64,000 bases of DNA from Atlantibacter subterraneus (GCF_007570865.1 NZ_VLPS01000001.1:186001-250000); one strand, 5' to 3'. Shown: positions 50,608 through 61,353, counted from the stretch's first letter. Program-made: numbers and translations. Notes: generated from the letters alone by a model not told the origin.

Positions 50608-50868
50608 TTATTTGTAAATGGTGGCGGTGCCAAACATGGTGTTATCACCGCTGGCGGAATTAACGATGTACCCTTTCGCTCCCTCTTCACGCGCTTTTTC
50701 AGCCAGTTTATCTTCCAGATCGCTGAGGTCGCGCGCGCCGCTTGCCGAAACGGTACCGGCGGGACGGAGTTGGTTTGAGCTACTGTCCAGCATGACAGGC
50801 GCAGCGTGCGTCACAAAGGCGAAAGAAGAAAGGGCAAGGGCGGTAGATAACGCGAGCAATTTTTTCAT
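50608..50868 (-). CDS. mcbA: DUF1471 periplasmic small protein McbA
   Basis: An 86-residue secreted protein similar along its length to E. coli McbA (YbiM): signal peptide to about residue 22 (ALSSFAFVTHAAP), then NQLRPAGTVSASGARDLSDL and ending MFGTATIYK. E. coli McbA is linked to colanic acid overproduction and biofilm through McbR. Same family as ybiJ, 404 bases away. The ATG follows GAGGATGTA. Confidence 0.92.
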   Translation of the reverse strand: MKKLLALSTALALSSFAFVTHAAPVMLDSSSNQLRPAGTVSASGARDLSDLEDKLAEKAREEGAKGYIVNSASGDNTMFGTATIYK

Positions 50869-51246
50869 AATTACATCCTCTGGAGTGTCACAGCGCTGAT
50901 TTGATGATTCAGCTTTTTAAGTGTAGGAGGCTAATTATGTGACACAACGCAAAAAATTGACGGTCTTGTGCTTATTTTTTGAACAACATATCTTGACGAA
51001 GCATGACAGTAGGATGAAATATAATTAGTTGATTTTATGGATTAATTTTCAGTTATCTCGCCATGCCTGGTGAAACGCACCGTAAATGTGCAATTTTTGC
51101 TGGCGAACTTTGCATTTGCTGAACATTGACGTGGCGGTCATGCTTTGGTTCTGTAATTTTCACCAGCCTGAGCAGGAAAATAGCGTGGCGATATTTACCC
51201 TGCCTCAGCGAGCGGGTATTGTACGCGCCCACCAGGGAGAAAATCG
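50869..51246. other. Divergent promoter region of mcbA and rlmF
   Basis: AT-rich stretch of 378 bases without a gene. GGGAGA lies just before the rlmF start. Several TTGAC and TATAAT-like words occur but none is paired at a good spacing, so I name no promoter. Confidence 0.5.
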
Positions 51247-52176
51247 ATGACTACCAAACCCGGCCTGCATCCGCGCAACCGCCACCAAAACCGCTATGAC
51301 TTTACCGCTCTGCAACAGGCCAACCCTGAGCTGACGGCCTTTGTGCGCCGCTCGCCTGCCGGGGAGCCGACAATCGATTTTGCCGATCCGCTGGCGGTCA
51401 AAGCCCTTAACCGGGCGCTGCTGGCCCACCATTACCAGGTTAAAAATTGGGATATCCCCGACGGCTTTCTGTGCCCACCGGTGCCGGGACGTGCCGATTA
51501 TATCCATCACCTGGCGGATCTGCTGGCGCAAAGTAATGATGGCGAAATCCCGCGTAACGCCACGGTGCTGGATATCGGCGTCGGCGCAAACTGTATCTAT
51601 CCGCTGATTGGTCACCATGAATACGGCTGGCGTTTTACCGGCAGCGAAGTGAATGACGAGGCGTTAAAAAGCGCCAATGCGATTATTCTTGCCAATCCGG
51701 GGCTCAATAAAGCGGTTCGCCTACGCCGCCAGAAAACGCCCGGGGCGATCCTCAACGGCATCATCCATAAAAATGAGTTTTACGACGCCACAATCTGCAA
51801 TCCGCCGTTCCATGATTCGCAGGCCACCGCCGCAGCCAGCAGCGAGCGCAAACGCCGCAACCTGGGGCTGAATGACAACGCGCAGCTTAACTTTGGTGGG
51901 CAGCAGCAGGAGCTGTGGTGCGAAGGCGGGGAAGTGGCGTTTATCACCACGCTGATTGAGGAAAGCAAAGCCTTTGCCCGTCAGGTGATGTGGTTTACCA
52001 CCCTGGTCTCGAAAGGGGACAATCTCCCGGGACTGTATCGCGTTCTGCAACAGACGGGCGTCGAAAAAGTGGTGAAGGTAGAAATGGCGCAGGGCCAGAA
52101 GCAGAGCCGCTTTATCGCCTGGACTTTCCACAACGATGCCCAACGTTCCCGCCGGGCATCGTCCGCTGCTCGCTGA
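51247..52176 (+). CDS. rlmF: 23S rRNA m6A1618 methyltransferase
   Basis: SAM-dependent methyltransferase that makes N6-methyladenosine at position 1618 of 23S rRNA. The 309 residues (E. coli 308) have the SAM loop [14 protein letters not shown] near residue 107 and the catalytic N-P-P-F motif ([10 protein letters not shown]) near residue 182. Its stop codon abuts the ybiO stop codon with no spacer. Confidence 0.96.
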   Translation: MTTKPGLHPRNRHQNRYDFTALQQANPELTAFVRRSPAGEPTIDFADPLAVKALNRALLAHHYQVKNWDIPDGFLCPPVPGRADYIHHLADLLAQSNDGEIPRNATVLDIGVGANCIYPLIGHHEYGWRFTGSEVNDEALKSANAIILANPGLNKAVRLRRQKTPGAILNGIIHKNEFYDATICNPPFHDSQATAAASSERKRRNLGLNDNAQLNFGGQQQELWCEGGEVAFITTLIEESKAFARQVMWFTTLVSKGDNLPGLYRVLQQTGVEKVVKVEMAQGQKQSRFIAWTFHNDAQRSRRASSAAR

Positions 52177-54438
52177 TTAAACCGTAGGATTTGCAGGCGG
52201 CAATGCGCTGCCTGCCGCCGCCTCACTGTTAATCGCCGCCGCGTCCGGCCCCGGTTGCATCACCTGGACGGTTTGCACCGGCGGCCGGATACCTGCTTTA
52301 TCAAAGTGCTTTTTCACCATACTGTCGAGCGCAAACCGCACCGTCCACTGCTTCAGCGGCTGGGTGGTGAAGGTGACGCGGATAGTAAATGCAGTATTAG
52401 TCAGGCCGACAATCCCGGCAAACGACGGCTGACCTATCACCAGTGGACGGATATCGTCGTTTTGCAGCACCTCATCCACCGCATCACGCAGAGCGCGGTT
52501 AGCCTTTTCAGCATCCTCGCCACGATCGACATCATAGTTTGCGACAAACGAGCCAATCCCCCGCACAAAGTTAGCGAAGGTGGTGATCGATGACCATGGG
52601 ATAATATGGTACGCGCCGGTATCCTGGCGCACGCCCACCGAGCGAATCGACATCCGCTCCACGGTGCCAGTAATCGGCCCGATGGTGACCAAATCGCCGG
52701 TATTCATCCCGTTCTCAAACTGGATGAAGATGCCGGTGATAATATCTTTCACCAGCGTTTGCGAACCGAATGACACTGCCAGCCCCAGCGCGCCTGCGCC
52801 CGCCAGCAGCGGGGCGATGTTCACGCCGATTTCCGACAGCACAATCATAATAGTGATGGTGCTGATCACCACCGCCAGGGCGTTACGGAACAGCGTCAGC
52901 AGCGTGCGGGTACGGGCGCTGGGCATCGGGCGGCCATGAATATCCGACGACAGGCGGTTTTCAATCAGGCTGGCCAGAATGGTCCAGCCAACGGCGGAGA
53001 AAAACAGGATCAGCAAAATGCGGATCAGAATATCCACGGTTTTCTCGCCAGCCCCCTGGGTGAGCCATTGCCACATGTCAAACAGCCCCCAGGCGTTGAG
53101 CAGCAACAGCATCGCTACTACCACCGTCAGGATCCGCGCCAGCTTCAGTGAAGCGGAAAGCCAGCCGTTGATGCGTTTTTGCAGCTCCGGATAATTGCGC
53201 TGCACCTCAGGCGACAGGGTGATGCGTTTGGCAATCCAGCGCGACAGCATCCCGGAAATAAACGCCGCCACGCTGATGATCGCCAGGCTTTTTAGCGTCG
53301 CGCCCATCATAAACTTCAGGCTATTACCCGGATCGAACAGAGAGAAAAACATCAGCACAATAAAGTAGGCGCTGGCAATCCAGTGCCATACCAGCGCGAA
53401 GGCGCGGATAAACAGGCTAAAAAACGCCAGCGAGCGGTCGGCAAGATGAATTAAATCCTCCTGGATCCGACGCTTATTTTTGAAAATTAGCGCCAGCGCC
53501 CAGACGGTGATGGTCAGCATGATCGCCACGTTGGCCAGCGCCCCCGCCTGGACGTTGATCTGATTCGAGATAATCGGCACCGCGACCAGTAAGCCGTAGC
53601 CAATCAGGCTGCTCAGGGCGCTGAGGCGCAAATTCCAGTAGCGGGCGCTTTCATCGCTGATATTGAAAGGGCGCAGCTGGGGAAAGCGCGGGCAGAAAAT
53701 CAGCCGCAGGATGGCCTTAAAGAATTCAATCAGCGCGAAGGCGTTGAGAAACAAGCCCTGCTGGCGTGCGATGGTGCGATTACCGGCGTTCATCATATCG
53801 CTAAGAATTTGCCCGACGAACAGCGTCAGCGACAGCAGCGCCAGGTCGATAATAAAGGCACCGATAATCATCAGCGGGAGATGGAACCAACTGCTGCGGT
53901 CGCGATTTCTGCGCCGCCCCCATTCGCCCATTTTGCGGTACAGCGGGCTTGCCGCCATCCGTACCAGCCAGTAAAACGCGAATACCGCCATCGCCAGCCC
54001 GATAAAGTGGGTAAAGGCGTTAATAAACGTTTGCTGATTGAAAGCCTTGTGCGGCGCGCCGGTGATATTGCGATGCAGCTGAGCGAAACGCGACACCAGT
54101 TCGCCGCCGTAATGGCGGGTGATGTCGGTGACGTTTTCCAGAACGGTTTTTTCTTCTTCCTCAATCGGCGGCGGGGTCAGCGTCGGCACGGGCTCTGGCG
54201 GTGGCGTGGCGGCAACCTGACGCAGCTGGTCGATAAGCTCGGCGCGCGACTGCTCGTTATCCAGCACGTCGGCCAACGCGCCGTAGGCGGCCTTTTTCTC
54301 GGCCAGGTCGGGTTCAGGAGGTGGCGCGTCGGTTTTATTTTCCGTGGTTGCCGCCGCACCCACCGCATCGGCGGGCAGCGAAACGGCCTGTAATGGGGCG
54401 CACACCAACATCAGCATCAGCAAAAGAATTCGCGACAC
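52177..54438 (-). CDS. ybiO: Mechanosensitive channel YbiO
   Basis: Large MscS-family channel with a long N-terminal extension, 753 residues from a GTG at 54438 that is preceded at 5 bases by a strong GGAGGA; the in-frame TTG at 54468 is rejected. A signal peptide covers about residues 1-18, then a periplasmic coil-rich part rich in Pro and Glu (30-110), many membrane helices and the pore segment IAPLLAGAGALGLAVSFGSQTLVKD. E. coli YbiO (MscM, 741) opens under hypo-osmotic shock. Nothing odd was seen. Confidence 0.92.
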   Translation of the reverse strand: MSRILLLMLMLVCAPLQAVSLPADAVGAAATTENKTDAPPPEPDLAEKKAAYGALADVLDNEQSRAELIDQLRQVAATPPPEPVPTLTPPPIEEEEKTVLENVTDITRHYGGELVSRFAQLHRNITGAPHKAFNQQTFINAFTHFIGLAMAVFAFYWLVRMAASPLYRKMGEWGRRRNRDRSSWFHLPLMIIGAFIIDLALLSLTLFVGQILSDMMNAGNRTIARQQGLFLNAFALIEFFKAILRLIFCPRFPQLRPFNISDESARYWNLRLSALSSLIGYGLLVAVPIISNQINVQAGALANVAIMLTITVWALALIFKNKRRIQEDLIHLADRSLAFFSLFIRAFALVWHWIASAYFIVLMFFSLFDPGNSLKFMMGATLKSLAIISVAAFISGMLSRWIAKRITLSPEVQRNYPELQKRINGWLSASLKLARILTVVVAMLLLLNAWGLFDMWQWLTQGAGEKTVDILIRILLILFFSAVGWTILASLIENRLSSDIHGRPMPSARTRTLLTLFRNALAVVISTITIMIVLSEIGVNIAPLLAGAGALGLAVSFGSQTLVKDIITGIFIQFENGMNTGDLVTIGPITGTVERMSIRSVGVRQDTGAYHIIPWSSITTFANFVRGIGSFVANYDVDRGEDAEKANRALRDAVDEVLQNDDIRPLVIGQPSFAGIVGLTNTAFTIRVTFTTQPLKQWTVRFALDSMVKKHFDKAGIRPPVQTVQVMQPGPDAAAINSEAAAGSALPPANPTV

Positions 54439-54530
54439 AGGCTCCTCCGGGTTGAGAAAGTGACACAAAAAACCTAAGTATAGTGTCCGGAGCGGGCCTG
54501 GCGGGAAATGGGGATTAATCCGGGGGTAAT

Positions 54531-54556
54531 AAAAAACCCCCTCGTATGAGGGGGTT
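54531..54556 (-). terminator. glnHPQ terminator
   Basis: AACCCCCTC and GAGGGGGTT form a perfect 9-bp stem around GTAT. On the minus strand it is followed by TTTTTTATT. Confidence 0.9.
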
Positions 54557-54560
54557 AGTA

Positions 54561-55283
54561 TCAGGAGACGTGCTGCAAAAATTCCTGCAAGCGCTGACTG
54601 GGTGGGTTCTCGATCAGCGTTTGCGGATTGCCGTCTTCGGCGATCCGGCCTTTGTCGATAAAGATCAGTCGGGATGCCACTTTTTCGGCGAAGCCGATTT
54701 CGTGGGTCACGATCACCATCGTCATGCCTTCTTCTGCCAGATCCTGCATCACTTTCAAGACTTCGTGGCGCAGCTCCGGGTCGAGTGCCGAAGTCGGCTC
54801 ATCGAACAGCATCATTTTCGGCTTGACCGCCAGCGCGCGGGCAATTGCCACGCGCTGCTGCTGGCCGCCGGACAGTTCGGAAGGATAGTGGTGGGCGCGT
54901 TCCGCCAGCCCCACTTTCGCCAGCAGCGACTGGGCCAGTTTTTCCGCTTCTGCTTTCGACGCGCCGCGCACCCGCAGCGGGCCGAACATCACGTTCTCAA
55001 GGGCAGTGAGGTGAGGAAACAGATAAAACTGCTGGAACACCATGCCCGCTTCCTGACGGATCAGGCGCTCATCAACTTTCGGGTCGTTGACTTTCAGACC
55101 GTCGACAATCAAATCGCCGCTGGTGATCTCTTCCAGTTTGTTAATGCAGCGCAGCAGGGTGGATTTACCGGAGCCGGACGGCCCGATAATCACCACCACT
55201 TCACCCTGGGTAATGTTCAAATCGATATTGTGCAGCACCTGGGTCGCGCCAAAGTGCTTGGAAACGTTTTTAAATTCAATCAC
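54561..55283 (-). CDS. glnQ: Glutamine ABC transporter ATPase
   Basis: The 240-residue ATPase of the high-affinity glutamine importer. Walker A is [12 protein letters not shown] near residue 34, the signature [15 protein letters not shown] near residue 135, Walker [14 protein letters not shown]. The ATG overlaps the glnP stop (ATGA). Last gene of glnHPQ. Confidence 0.97.
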   Translation of the reverse strand: MIEFKNVSKHFGATQVLHNIDLNITQGEVVVIIGPSGSGKSTLLRCINKLEEITSGDLIVDGLKVNDPKVDERLIRQEAGMVFQQFYLFPHLTALENVMFGPLRVRGASKAEAEKLAQSLLAKVGLAERAHHYPSELSGGQQQRVAIARALAVKPKMMLFDEPTSALDPELRHEVLKVMQDLAEEGMTMVIVTHEIGFAEKVASRLIFIDKGRIAEDGNPQTLIENPPSQRLQEFLQHVS

Positions 55284-55939
55284 AGGATTTTCATCCTTCT
55301 TTCAAGACGACGCAGTACGAAACTCAACACCAGGGTGATGATCAGATAGAACACCGCAACGGCGCTCCAGATTTCCAGCGCGCGGAAGTTACCGGCAATG
55401 ATTTCCTGGCCCTGGCGGGTTAATTCGGCGACGCCGATAACAATAAACAGCGAGGTATCTTTGATGCTGATAATCCACTGGTTGCCCAGCGGCGGCAGCA
55501 TACGGCGCAGCGCCAGCGGTAAAATCACGTGGCGAATGGTTTCGCGACGCGACAGTCCCAGCGCCAGGCCGGCTTCTTTGAATCCTTTATGGATAGACAA
55601 CACCGCGCCGCGGGTGATTTCGGCGATATATGCGCCGGAGTTGATCATGATGGTGACCACCGCCGCGCTGAACGGGTCGATGCGCAGGTCGGTAAACGCC
55701 ATGGGCAGGGCAAAGTAGATAAACATCACCTGCACCACAATCGGCGTGCCACGAATCACTTCGATAAACACCAGGGCGATGTGGTTGGCGATCCAGCCGC
55801 CGTACGTGCGGGCGAAGCCTGCAACCAGGCCGATAATCAGGCCGCCGACCAGACCGAGGATCGAAATCCACAAGGTCATTTTGGCGCCTTCAATCAGGAG
55901 GGGAATGGCGGGCCAGATGGCGCTCCAGTCAAACTGCAT
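55280..55939 (-). CDS. glnP: Glutamine ABC transporter permease
   Basis: Inner-membrane permease of 219 residues with five predicted helices and the importer coupling motif [25 protein letters not shown]. It belongs to the polar amino-acid HisM/GlnP family and works as a homodimer. The start is 100 bases after the glnH stop. Confidence 0.97.
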   Translation of the reverse strand: MQFDWSAIWPAIPLLIEGAKMTLWISILGLVGGLIIGLVAGFARTYGGWIANHIALVFIEVIRGTPIVVQVMFIYFALPMAFTDLRIDPFSAAVVTIMINSGAYIAEITRGAVLSIHKGFKEAGLALGLSRRETIRHVILPLALRRMLPPLGNQWIISIKDTSLFIVIGVAELTRQGQEIIAGNFRALEIWSAVAVFYLIITLVLSFVLRRLERRMKIL

Positions 55940-55972
55940 GATGATATCCTGTTGTACCGTGGTTCAAAATGA

Positions 55973-55994
55973 GAGGGGCGAATGGCCGCCCCTC
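55973..55994 (-). other. Hairpin between glnH and glnP
   Basis: GAGGGGCG and CGCCCCTC form a perfect 8-bp stem without a T-run, in the 100-base gap between glnH and glnP. Such a structure could stabilise the upstream glnH message, allowing more binding protein than permease. Confidence 0.6.
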
Positions 55995-56039
55995 AGAGTC
56001 GCGCCGACGCATCGGCGCTGTTATTAAGTCTGCGTATTA

Positions 56040-56858
<819 letters not shown>

Positions 56859-56928
56859 TTACAACCTGCTGATTTAAATGGAGTTGAAAAAGACGCCTTG
56901 CATGGCTTACGGAGCAAACCGCCCTCAA

Positions 56929-56958
56929 CGCACCATTTTGGTGCTCCAATTTGGTGCA
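56929..56958. promoter_or_regulatory. Overlapping NtrC sites upstream of glnH
   Basis: GCACC-N5-GGTGC (56930-56944) is a perfect NtrC dimer site; TGCTCC-N5-GGTGCA (56942-56958) overlaps it. Two overlapping sites are also present at E. coli glnHp2. Confidence 0.8.
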
Positions 56959-57103
56959 TCCACAGGATGAAAGGTTGAGAAGCCCTATTAAGCGGTCAAA
57001 CAGGCCAGAAAACAATCTTTCATTAACGATTGTGTGAGGTGATTATTACAAAAAAATAACGTTTCGCGGGAGCGGAAGGAAAGGGGGTGCGCCAAAACGG
57101 TGC

Positions 57104-57128
57104 AAAACCCCCTCGTGAGGGAGGGGGT
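57104..57128 (-). terminator. dps terminator
   Basis: CCCCCT and AGGGGG pair around CGTGAGGG just after the dps stop; on the minus strand TTTT follows. Confidence 0.75.
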
Positions 57129-57149
57129 GGAATAAGAAAAACGTCTGAC

Positions 57150-57653
57150 TTATTCGATGTTTGATTCAATGAACCACAGGAATTTGTCCAGGTCGCGCGA
57201 GGCGGCAGTGAAGATATCTGCGGTATCTTCGTCTTTCGCTTCTTCGATGGCTTTACGCACATCGTTTGCTACTACGGCGTAACGATCGGCCAGCTCTTTG
57301 AGGTGATCCTGAACGCTGTGGATGTCCAGCGGATAGCTTTTCAGCGCCGTTTTGCTGTTGATAACCTGGGTAGTGCCCAGTGCAACACCGCCGAGCTGTA
57401 CGGCACGTTCTGCAATGGTATCGAGGTGATCGGTAAGCGCTGTGCGGAAGCCATCAAGCATTTCATGAACGCCGATAAAGTTTGCGCCGCGCATGTTCCA
57501 GTGAGCCTGTTTGGTGATCAGAGACAGGTCGATGAACTGGACTAACTGGCGGTTCAGCAACTCAATAGTCGCTTTCTTATCGCTATCTGCCACATCGTTG
57601 CGGGTATATAGCAGATTAGAAGTTTTTGTTTTAACCAATTTAGCGGTACTCAT
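57150..57653 (-). CDS. dps: DNA-binding ferritin-like protein Dps
   Basis: The 167-residue starvation and oxidative-stress protein forms dodecamers that bind DNA and oxidise iron. The lysine-rich N-terminal tail ([13 protein letters not shown]) binds DNA. The ferroxidase residues are seen in [25 protein letters not shown] and the following [16 protein letters not shown]. coli Dps is also 167 residues. GAGGATATGAG lies before the ATG. Confidence 0.98.
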   Translation of the reverse strand: MSTAKLVKTKTSNLLYTRNDVADSDKKATIELLNRQLVQFIDLSLITKQAHWNMRGANFIGVHEMLDGFRTALTDHLDTIAERAVQLGGVALGTTQVINSKTALKSYPLDIHSVQDHLKELADRYAVVANDVRKAIEEAKDEDTADIFTAASRDLDKFLWFIESNIE

Positions 57654-57701
57654 AATCTCATATCCTCTTGATGTTATGTCCCAATTGAATTACCGGAAAT
57701 A

Positions 57702-57708
57702 AGTATAG
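57702..57708 (-). promoter_or_regulatory. dps promoter -10
   Basis: CTATACT on the minus strand with the same flanks as the E. coli dps promoter; the extended CTATACT is typical of stationary-phase promoters. Confidence 0.7.
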
Positions 57709-57904
57709 CACCGGGTTTTGAGTCTGCTGTTTTGAATATACCTATCGGTCAAATAGCGAGAGACGCGTTGCGAAGTTTGATTGCAATAAAATCAATGGTT
57801 TATGATTGGATTGACGATTTTAAAATGAGACGTAAATAAATATGTAGCCGGCGGGTAATTATTCTCAATCGCAACCAGAACTGTGGCAGCAATAATCCTG
57901 ATAA

Positions 57905-57949
57905 AAAACTAAGATTATTCCGCACCCTATTTTAACGATGCGGAATAAT
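57905..57949 (-). terminator. rhtA terminator
   Basis: ATTATTCCGCA and TGCGGAATAAT form a perfect 11-bp stem; the minus strand continues CTTAGTTTTTT. Confidence 0.85.
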
Positions 57950-57954
57950 AGCCG

Positions 57955-58842
57955 TTATTTTATATCGACGCTTTTTATCTGCGGCTCACGCTTGATGGTG
58001 AGCGTGGAGCCAATCGAAGCGATCACGATCGAACACAGCGCCAGAAGCTGTGTCCCGGTCAGGGTTTCGCCGAGGAAAATCATCCCGGAAAACGCGGCCA
58101 GCGCTGGCTCCATACTCATTAAGGTGCCAAAAGTACGGGTGGGCAGACGGGTCAACGCGACCATTTCCAGCGAGTAGGGAAGAGCGGTAGACAGAATAGC
58201 GACCCCAATCCCTAATGGAAGCAGCGACCAGTGCCAGAGTGCATCGCCCGCCTGCCAGGCACCAATGGGCACAAACACAATCGCGGCGATTAGTGAACCC
58301 AGCGCGACCGTCGCCGGGCCGTGATCGGCCCCGGCGCGCTGGCCGGTAACGATATATAACGCCCAGCAGGCCCCAGCGCCTAACGCGCAGGCCGCGCCGA
58401 GCGGATCGACATGCGTCACGTCCTGGCCAAGCGGCAGCAAAAACCACATCCCCAGTACTGCCAGGATCACCCAAATAAAATCCACAGCGCGGCGGGAGGA
58501 AAACAGCGCCAGCGCCAGCGGGCCGGTGAACTCCAGCGCAACGGCAATACCCAGCGGAACGGTGCGAATAGACAGATAAAACAGGTAGTTCATGCCGCCC
58601 AGCGCCAGGCCATACATCAATAGCGGAATGCGTTGTTCACGGGAAAAGCGCAGCCGCCAGGGCTTGAAAATAATCACCAGAATCAGCGTTCCCAACGCGA
58701 GGCGCAGCGCGGTCACGCCCGGCGCGCCGACCAGCGGAAAAAGCGTTTTAGCCAGAGACGCGCCGCTTTGAATGGAAATCATGGCGATGAGTAGGGTTAC
58801 AACCGGAACCCAGATGGGCGTTTTACGGGACAACGTTGGCAT
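57955..58842 (-). CDS. rhtA: Threonine/homoserine exporter RhtA
   Basis: Inner-membrane exporter of the EamA/DMT family with ten predicted helices in 295 residues, the E. coli length. Two EamA repeats are visible (GAPGVTALRLALGTLILVI and the second half GTLMSMEPALAAFSGMIFLGE). It exports homoserine and threonine and gives resistance to analogues. Monocistronic with a good terminator. Confidence 0.95.
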   Translation of the reverse strand: MPTLSRKTPIWVPVVTLLIAMISIQSGASLAKTLFPLVGAPGVTALRLALGTLILVIIFKPWRLRFSREQRIPLLMYGLALGGMNYLFYLSIRTVPLGIAVALEFTGPLALALFSSRRAVDFIWVILAVLGMWFLLPLGQDVTHVDPLGAACALGAGACWALYIVTGQRAGADHGPATVALGSLIAAIVFVPIGAWQAGDALWHWSLLPLGIGVAILSTALPYSLEMVALTRLPTRTFGTLMSMEPALAAFSGMIFLGETLTGTQLLALCSIVIASIGSTLTIKREPQIKSVDIK

Positions 58843-59194
58843 CCTGCACCTGTCAATTTGTGTCAGCTATCAGTAAAGCTGGCAGTGTAATGTAAATAAT
58901 GAGTAATGGTTGAGCCTTTGTTGAAAAAAAACGGCGCGCCAGGCCCTAGAATGTAGGGAGATTGATGAGAAAAGCTACAGAATCTTTTAAGAATTATCTG
59001 GATGTCTGAAAGATTCGTTGGAGCCCATAATGAACCGGTTACGTTAACTAATTGTTTTATTAGTGAGATAAAGGATGTCGGAAACGTTCCGTTACATGAA
59101 GGTTCCCTTAGACAGCCTGAATCGCAAAGAGTTTCCCATCATTTTTTGGTATATTTAATACTTTAGTTTTACTTGAAGCACATTTGAGGTGGTT
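58843..59194. other. Region between rhtA and ompX
   Basis: A 352-base divergent promoter region. The plus-strand stretch TTTTTTGGTATATTTAATACTTTAG upstream of ompX is AT-rich and may hold the promoter. The last bases are the CyaR target (59186-59194). One 20-codon frame (59096-59158) has no ribosome-binding site, so I do not count it as a gene. Confidence 0.55.
59186..59194 (+). promoter_or_regulatory. CyaR small-RNA target in the ompX ribosome-binding region
   Basis: GAGGTGGTT, immediately before the ATG, is complementary over nine bases to the AACCACCUC seed of CyaR, the cAMP-CRP-dependent sRNA that represses ompX in E. coli and Salmonella. The sRNA gene is not in this window. Confidence 0.7.
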
Positions 59195-59704
59195 ATGAAA
59201 AAAATTGCATGTCTTTCAGCACTGGCTTGTGTTCTGGCCGTTTCCGTTGGTACAGCTAGCGCCGCAACCAGCACCGTAACCGGTGGTTATGCTCAGAGCG
59301 ATTATCAGGGCGTAATGAACAAAGCTAACGGTTTCAACCTGAAATATCGTTATGAAAATGACACCCCGCTGGGCTACATCGGTTCCTTTACCTACACCGA
59401 AAAAGACCGTTCCGACAGCGATGCATACCGTAAAGGCCAGTACTACGGCATCACCGCAGGTCCGGCTTACCGTCTGAACGACTGGGCGAGCATCTACGGC
59501 GTTGTGGGTGTTGGCTACGGTAAATACCAGGATCGTAACTACACCACCGCTGACAACAACACCAGCGACTACGGTTTCTCTTACGGCGCAGGTATGCAGT
59601 TCAACCCGATGGAAAACGTTGCACTGGACGTTTCCTACGAGCAGAGCCGCATTCGTAACGTTGACGTTGGCACCTGGATCGCTGGCGTGGGTTACCGCTT
59701 CTAA
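59195..59704 (+). CDS. ompX: Outer-membrane protein OmpX
   Basis: Small eight-stranded beta-barrel of 169 residues (E. coli 171) with a 23-residue signal peptide ending TASAATSTV. It has the OmpX pattern with alternating aromatic strands (FNLKYRYEND, GYIGSFTYTEK, YYGITAGPAYRLND), ending in YRF, the C-terminal outer-membrane signal. The start at 59195 has GAGGTGG before it. Some surface-loop positions (YQGVMNKANG, SDAYRKGQ) differ from E. coli. Confidence 0.97.
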   Translation: MKKIACLSALACVLAVSVGTASAATSTVTGGYAQSDYQGVMNKANGFNLKYRYENDTPLGYIGSFTYTEKDRSDSDAYRKGQYYGITAGPAYRLNDWASIYGVVGVGYGKYQDRNYTTADNNTSDYGFSYGAGMQFNPMENVALDVSYEQSRIRNVDVGTWIAGVGYRF

Positions 59705-59720
59705 TCACTTCGGTGATAAT

Positions 59721-59751
59721 AAAAAATCCGCCCGATGGGCGGATTTTTTTT
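59721..59751 (+). terminator. ompX terminator
   Basis: AAATCCGCCC and GGGCGGATTT form a perfect 10-bp stem around GAT with eight T after it. The reverse A-run would also help terminate opgE. Confidence 0.92.
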
Positions 59752-59766
59752 GCCTGATGCAAACCG

Positions 59767-61353
59767 TTAGCGGCTGCGGGTTTCAAATATATCGCTGCCC
59801 AGATGGTCGTAATCGACCTTATTAAGCTTGAAGTTAGTGATGTAGACCGGCCCGGCTTTTTGTTCTGACAGGAACCGGTAGCGGCTGGAGATTTCTTTGG
59901 TTTTTATCCCCGTCCACTGGGAGAAAAACGCCAGGAAATCGTTGGCGCTACGGCGCGCTTTAATAATCCGATGCGCTTTATCATCGCTGGACAGCACCAT
60001 AAACGGCACCTGGAAATTCTGCTGGAACTGGTCGTCATGGGCCAGATACTGCACCTCTTTACCGCGCTCCTTAAACGCCAGCCCGTGATCGGAGAAATAG
60101 ACCATCGAGAAACTCTGACCGCTGTTCTGCAACTGGCCGTAAAGCTGTTTCAACAACGCATCGGTTTGGGTCACAGTGTAGAGGTAGCACGACGTCTCTT
60201 TCGACTGCACGAAATCGGCGTATTTTCCCTGCGTCCGGTCGCAGGCCTGGGGATGCGAACCCATCAAATGCAGCACGATAAGCTGCGGCTGCGTGCGCTC
60301 GGTTGCCAGCACCTGGGCGGTCATCTTCAGCAGCGCTTCATCGCGGGTGTTTTTATCCGCTTCAAAATCACCGCTTTTCAGGAACTGCACTTCATCGGCG
60401 CGTTTAGCGATGCTGGCGATAGCGGTATCGTATTCGCCGATTTGCCCCTGGTTGGAGAACCACCAGGTCTGAAAGCCGGCGCGGTTGGCCAGGGTAACAA
60501 AGTTATCCTGAAACTGCGGTTTGCCGTCTACTACGCGATTTAACGTCAACCCGAGGGATTTCTGAGTAGAGCCGCTGGCGGCAATATAATCGGTGAACAG
60601 GGTGCCATTCACCGAACTGGCGAAAGGGCTGTTGTTCCAGTGGCCGCCGAAGGCACCCACCGCATCGCGCCGTTCGCTCTCGCCAATCACCACCACATAG
60701 GTGTGGTACTTCGGCTTAACGGCCAGCACGTTCCAGGAGTCTTTAATCTGCGACAGCTGCGCCATGCGCTGCTGCTCGTCGATCACTTCCTGATTGTTGA
60801 CCACCACATCTTTAACGAAGCGAAACACCGGGTAGCCGGTATCTTTTAACTTAAACACGCCGCCCCAGGCGAGGTTCTGCAACGGCGCAACAAACACCGC
60901 CGCCACGCTCACCGCTAGGCACAGGCTGTCAAAATGCCGCCAGGGCGGATTTTTGACGATGGCTTTACGGCGCAGCGCAAGCACGCCCAGCGCGAAAATA
61001 AACACCGACACCAGATAGCTGTACCACGGGAAGATGGTCAGGATCTCGGTGGACTCTTCCATATTGGTGGAGTGCATCGCCAGCAGCGTATTGAAGTTCG
61101 GCGCGCCGTAGGCCTGGCCGAAGGGGTAATACATCGCCGCCACCAGCGAACAGGCACCGATCAGGACTTTTTGCCCCACCGGCATCGCGCGCCACAGCAG
61201 GAGTAAAACGCAGGTAAACGCCACCGCATACAGCAGGCTGAACGGATAACCCAGCGCGTAATTAATCAGCAAGGATTGCAGGAAATAGAAAGCCATCCAC
61301 GGATCGGGCATGAATCCACGGGCGGTTAAGGATTTTTTCAGCGTTACATTCAT
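59767..61353 (-). CDS. opgE: Phosphoethanolamine transferase OpgE
   Basis: The 528-residue inner-membrane enzyme of the sulfatase/EptA type adds phosphoethanolamine to osmoregulated periplasmic glucans. The first 160 residues have five predicted membrane helices. The periplasmic catalytic domain starts with YVVVIGESERRDAVGAFGGHWN near residue 222 and contains the nucleophile Thr in AASGSTQKSLGLT, and the metal residues in FSDHGLAFKERGKEVQYL. E. coli OpgE (YbiP) is 527. The CAT at 61351-61353 gives the start. Confidence 0.93.
   Translation of the reverse strand: MNVTLKKSLTARGFMPDPWMAFYFLQSLLINYALGYPFSLLYAVAFTCVLLLLWRAMPVGQKVLIGACSLVAAMYYPFGQAYGAPNFNTLLAMHSTNMEESTEILTIFPWYSYLVSVFIFALGVLALRRKAIVKNPPWRHFDSLCLAVSVAAVFVAPLQNLAWGGVFKLKDTGYPVFRFVKDVVVNNQEVIDEQQRMAQLSQIKDSWNVLAVKPKYHTYVVVIGESERRDAVGAFGGHWNNSPFASSVNGTLFTDYIAASGSTQKSLGLTLNRVVDGKPQFQDNFVTLANRAGFQTWWFSNQGQIGEYDTAIASIAKRADEVQFLKSGDFEADKNTRDEALLKMTAQVLATERTQPQLIVLHLMGSHPQACDRTQGKYADFVQSKETSCYLYTVTQTDALLKQLYGQLQNSGQSFSMVYFSDHGLAFKERGKEVQYLAHDDQFQQNFQVPFMVLSSDDKAHRIIKARRSANDFLAFFSQWTGIKTKEISSRYRFLSEQKAGPVYITNFKLNKVDYDHLGSDIFETRSR

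Larger units (their letters stand above)
57654..57954. other. Upstream region of dps
   Basis: On the minus strand the dps -10 CTATACT (57702-57708) and its surrounding GGTGCTATACTTA match the E. coli dps promoter used by sigma S and sigma 70. The 3' part holds the rhtA terminator (57905-57949). The rest is AT-rich with no gene; I did not make out an OxyR or IHF site clearly. Confidence 0.6.

Noticed and set aside
59096-59158. 20-codon frame in the ompX leader
   Set aside because: No ribosome-binding site and not known as a leader peptide. Random frames of this length are common.
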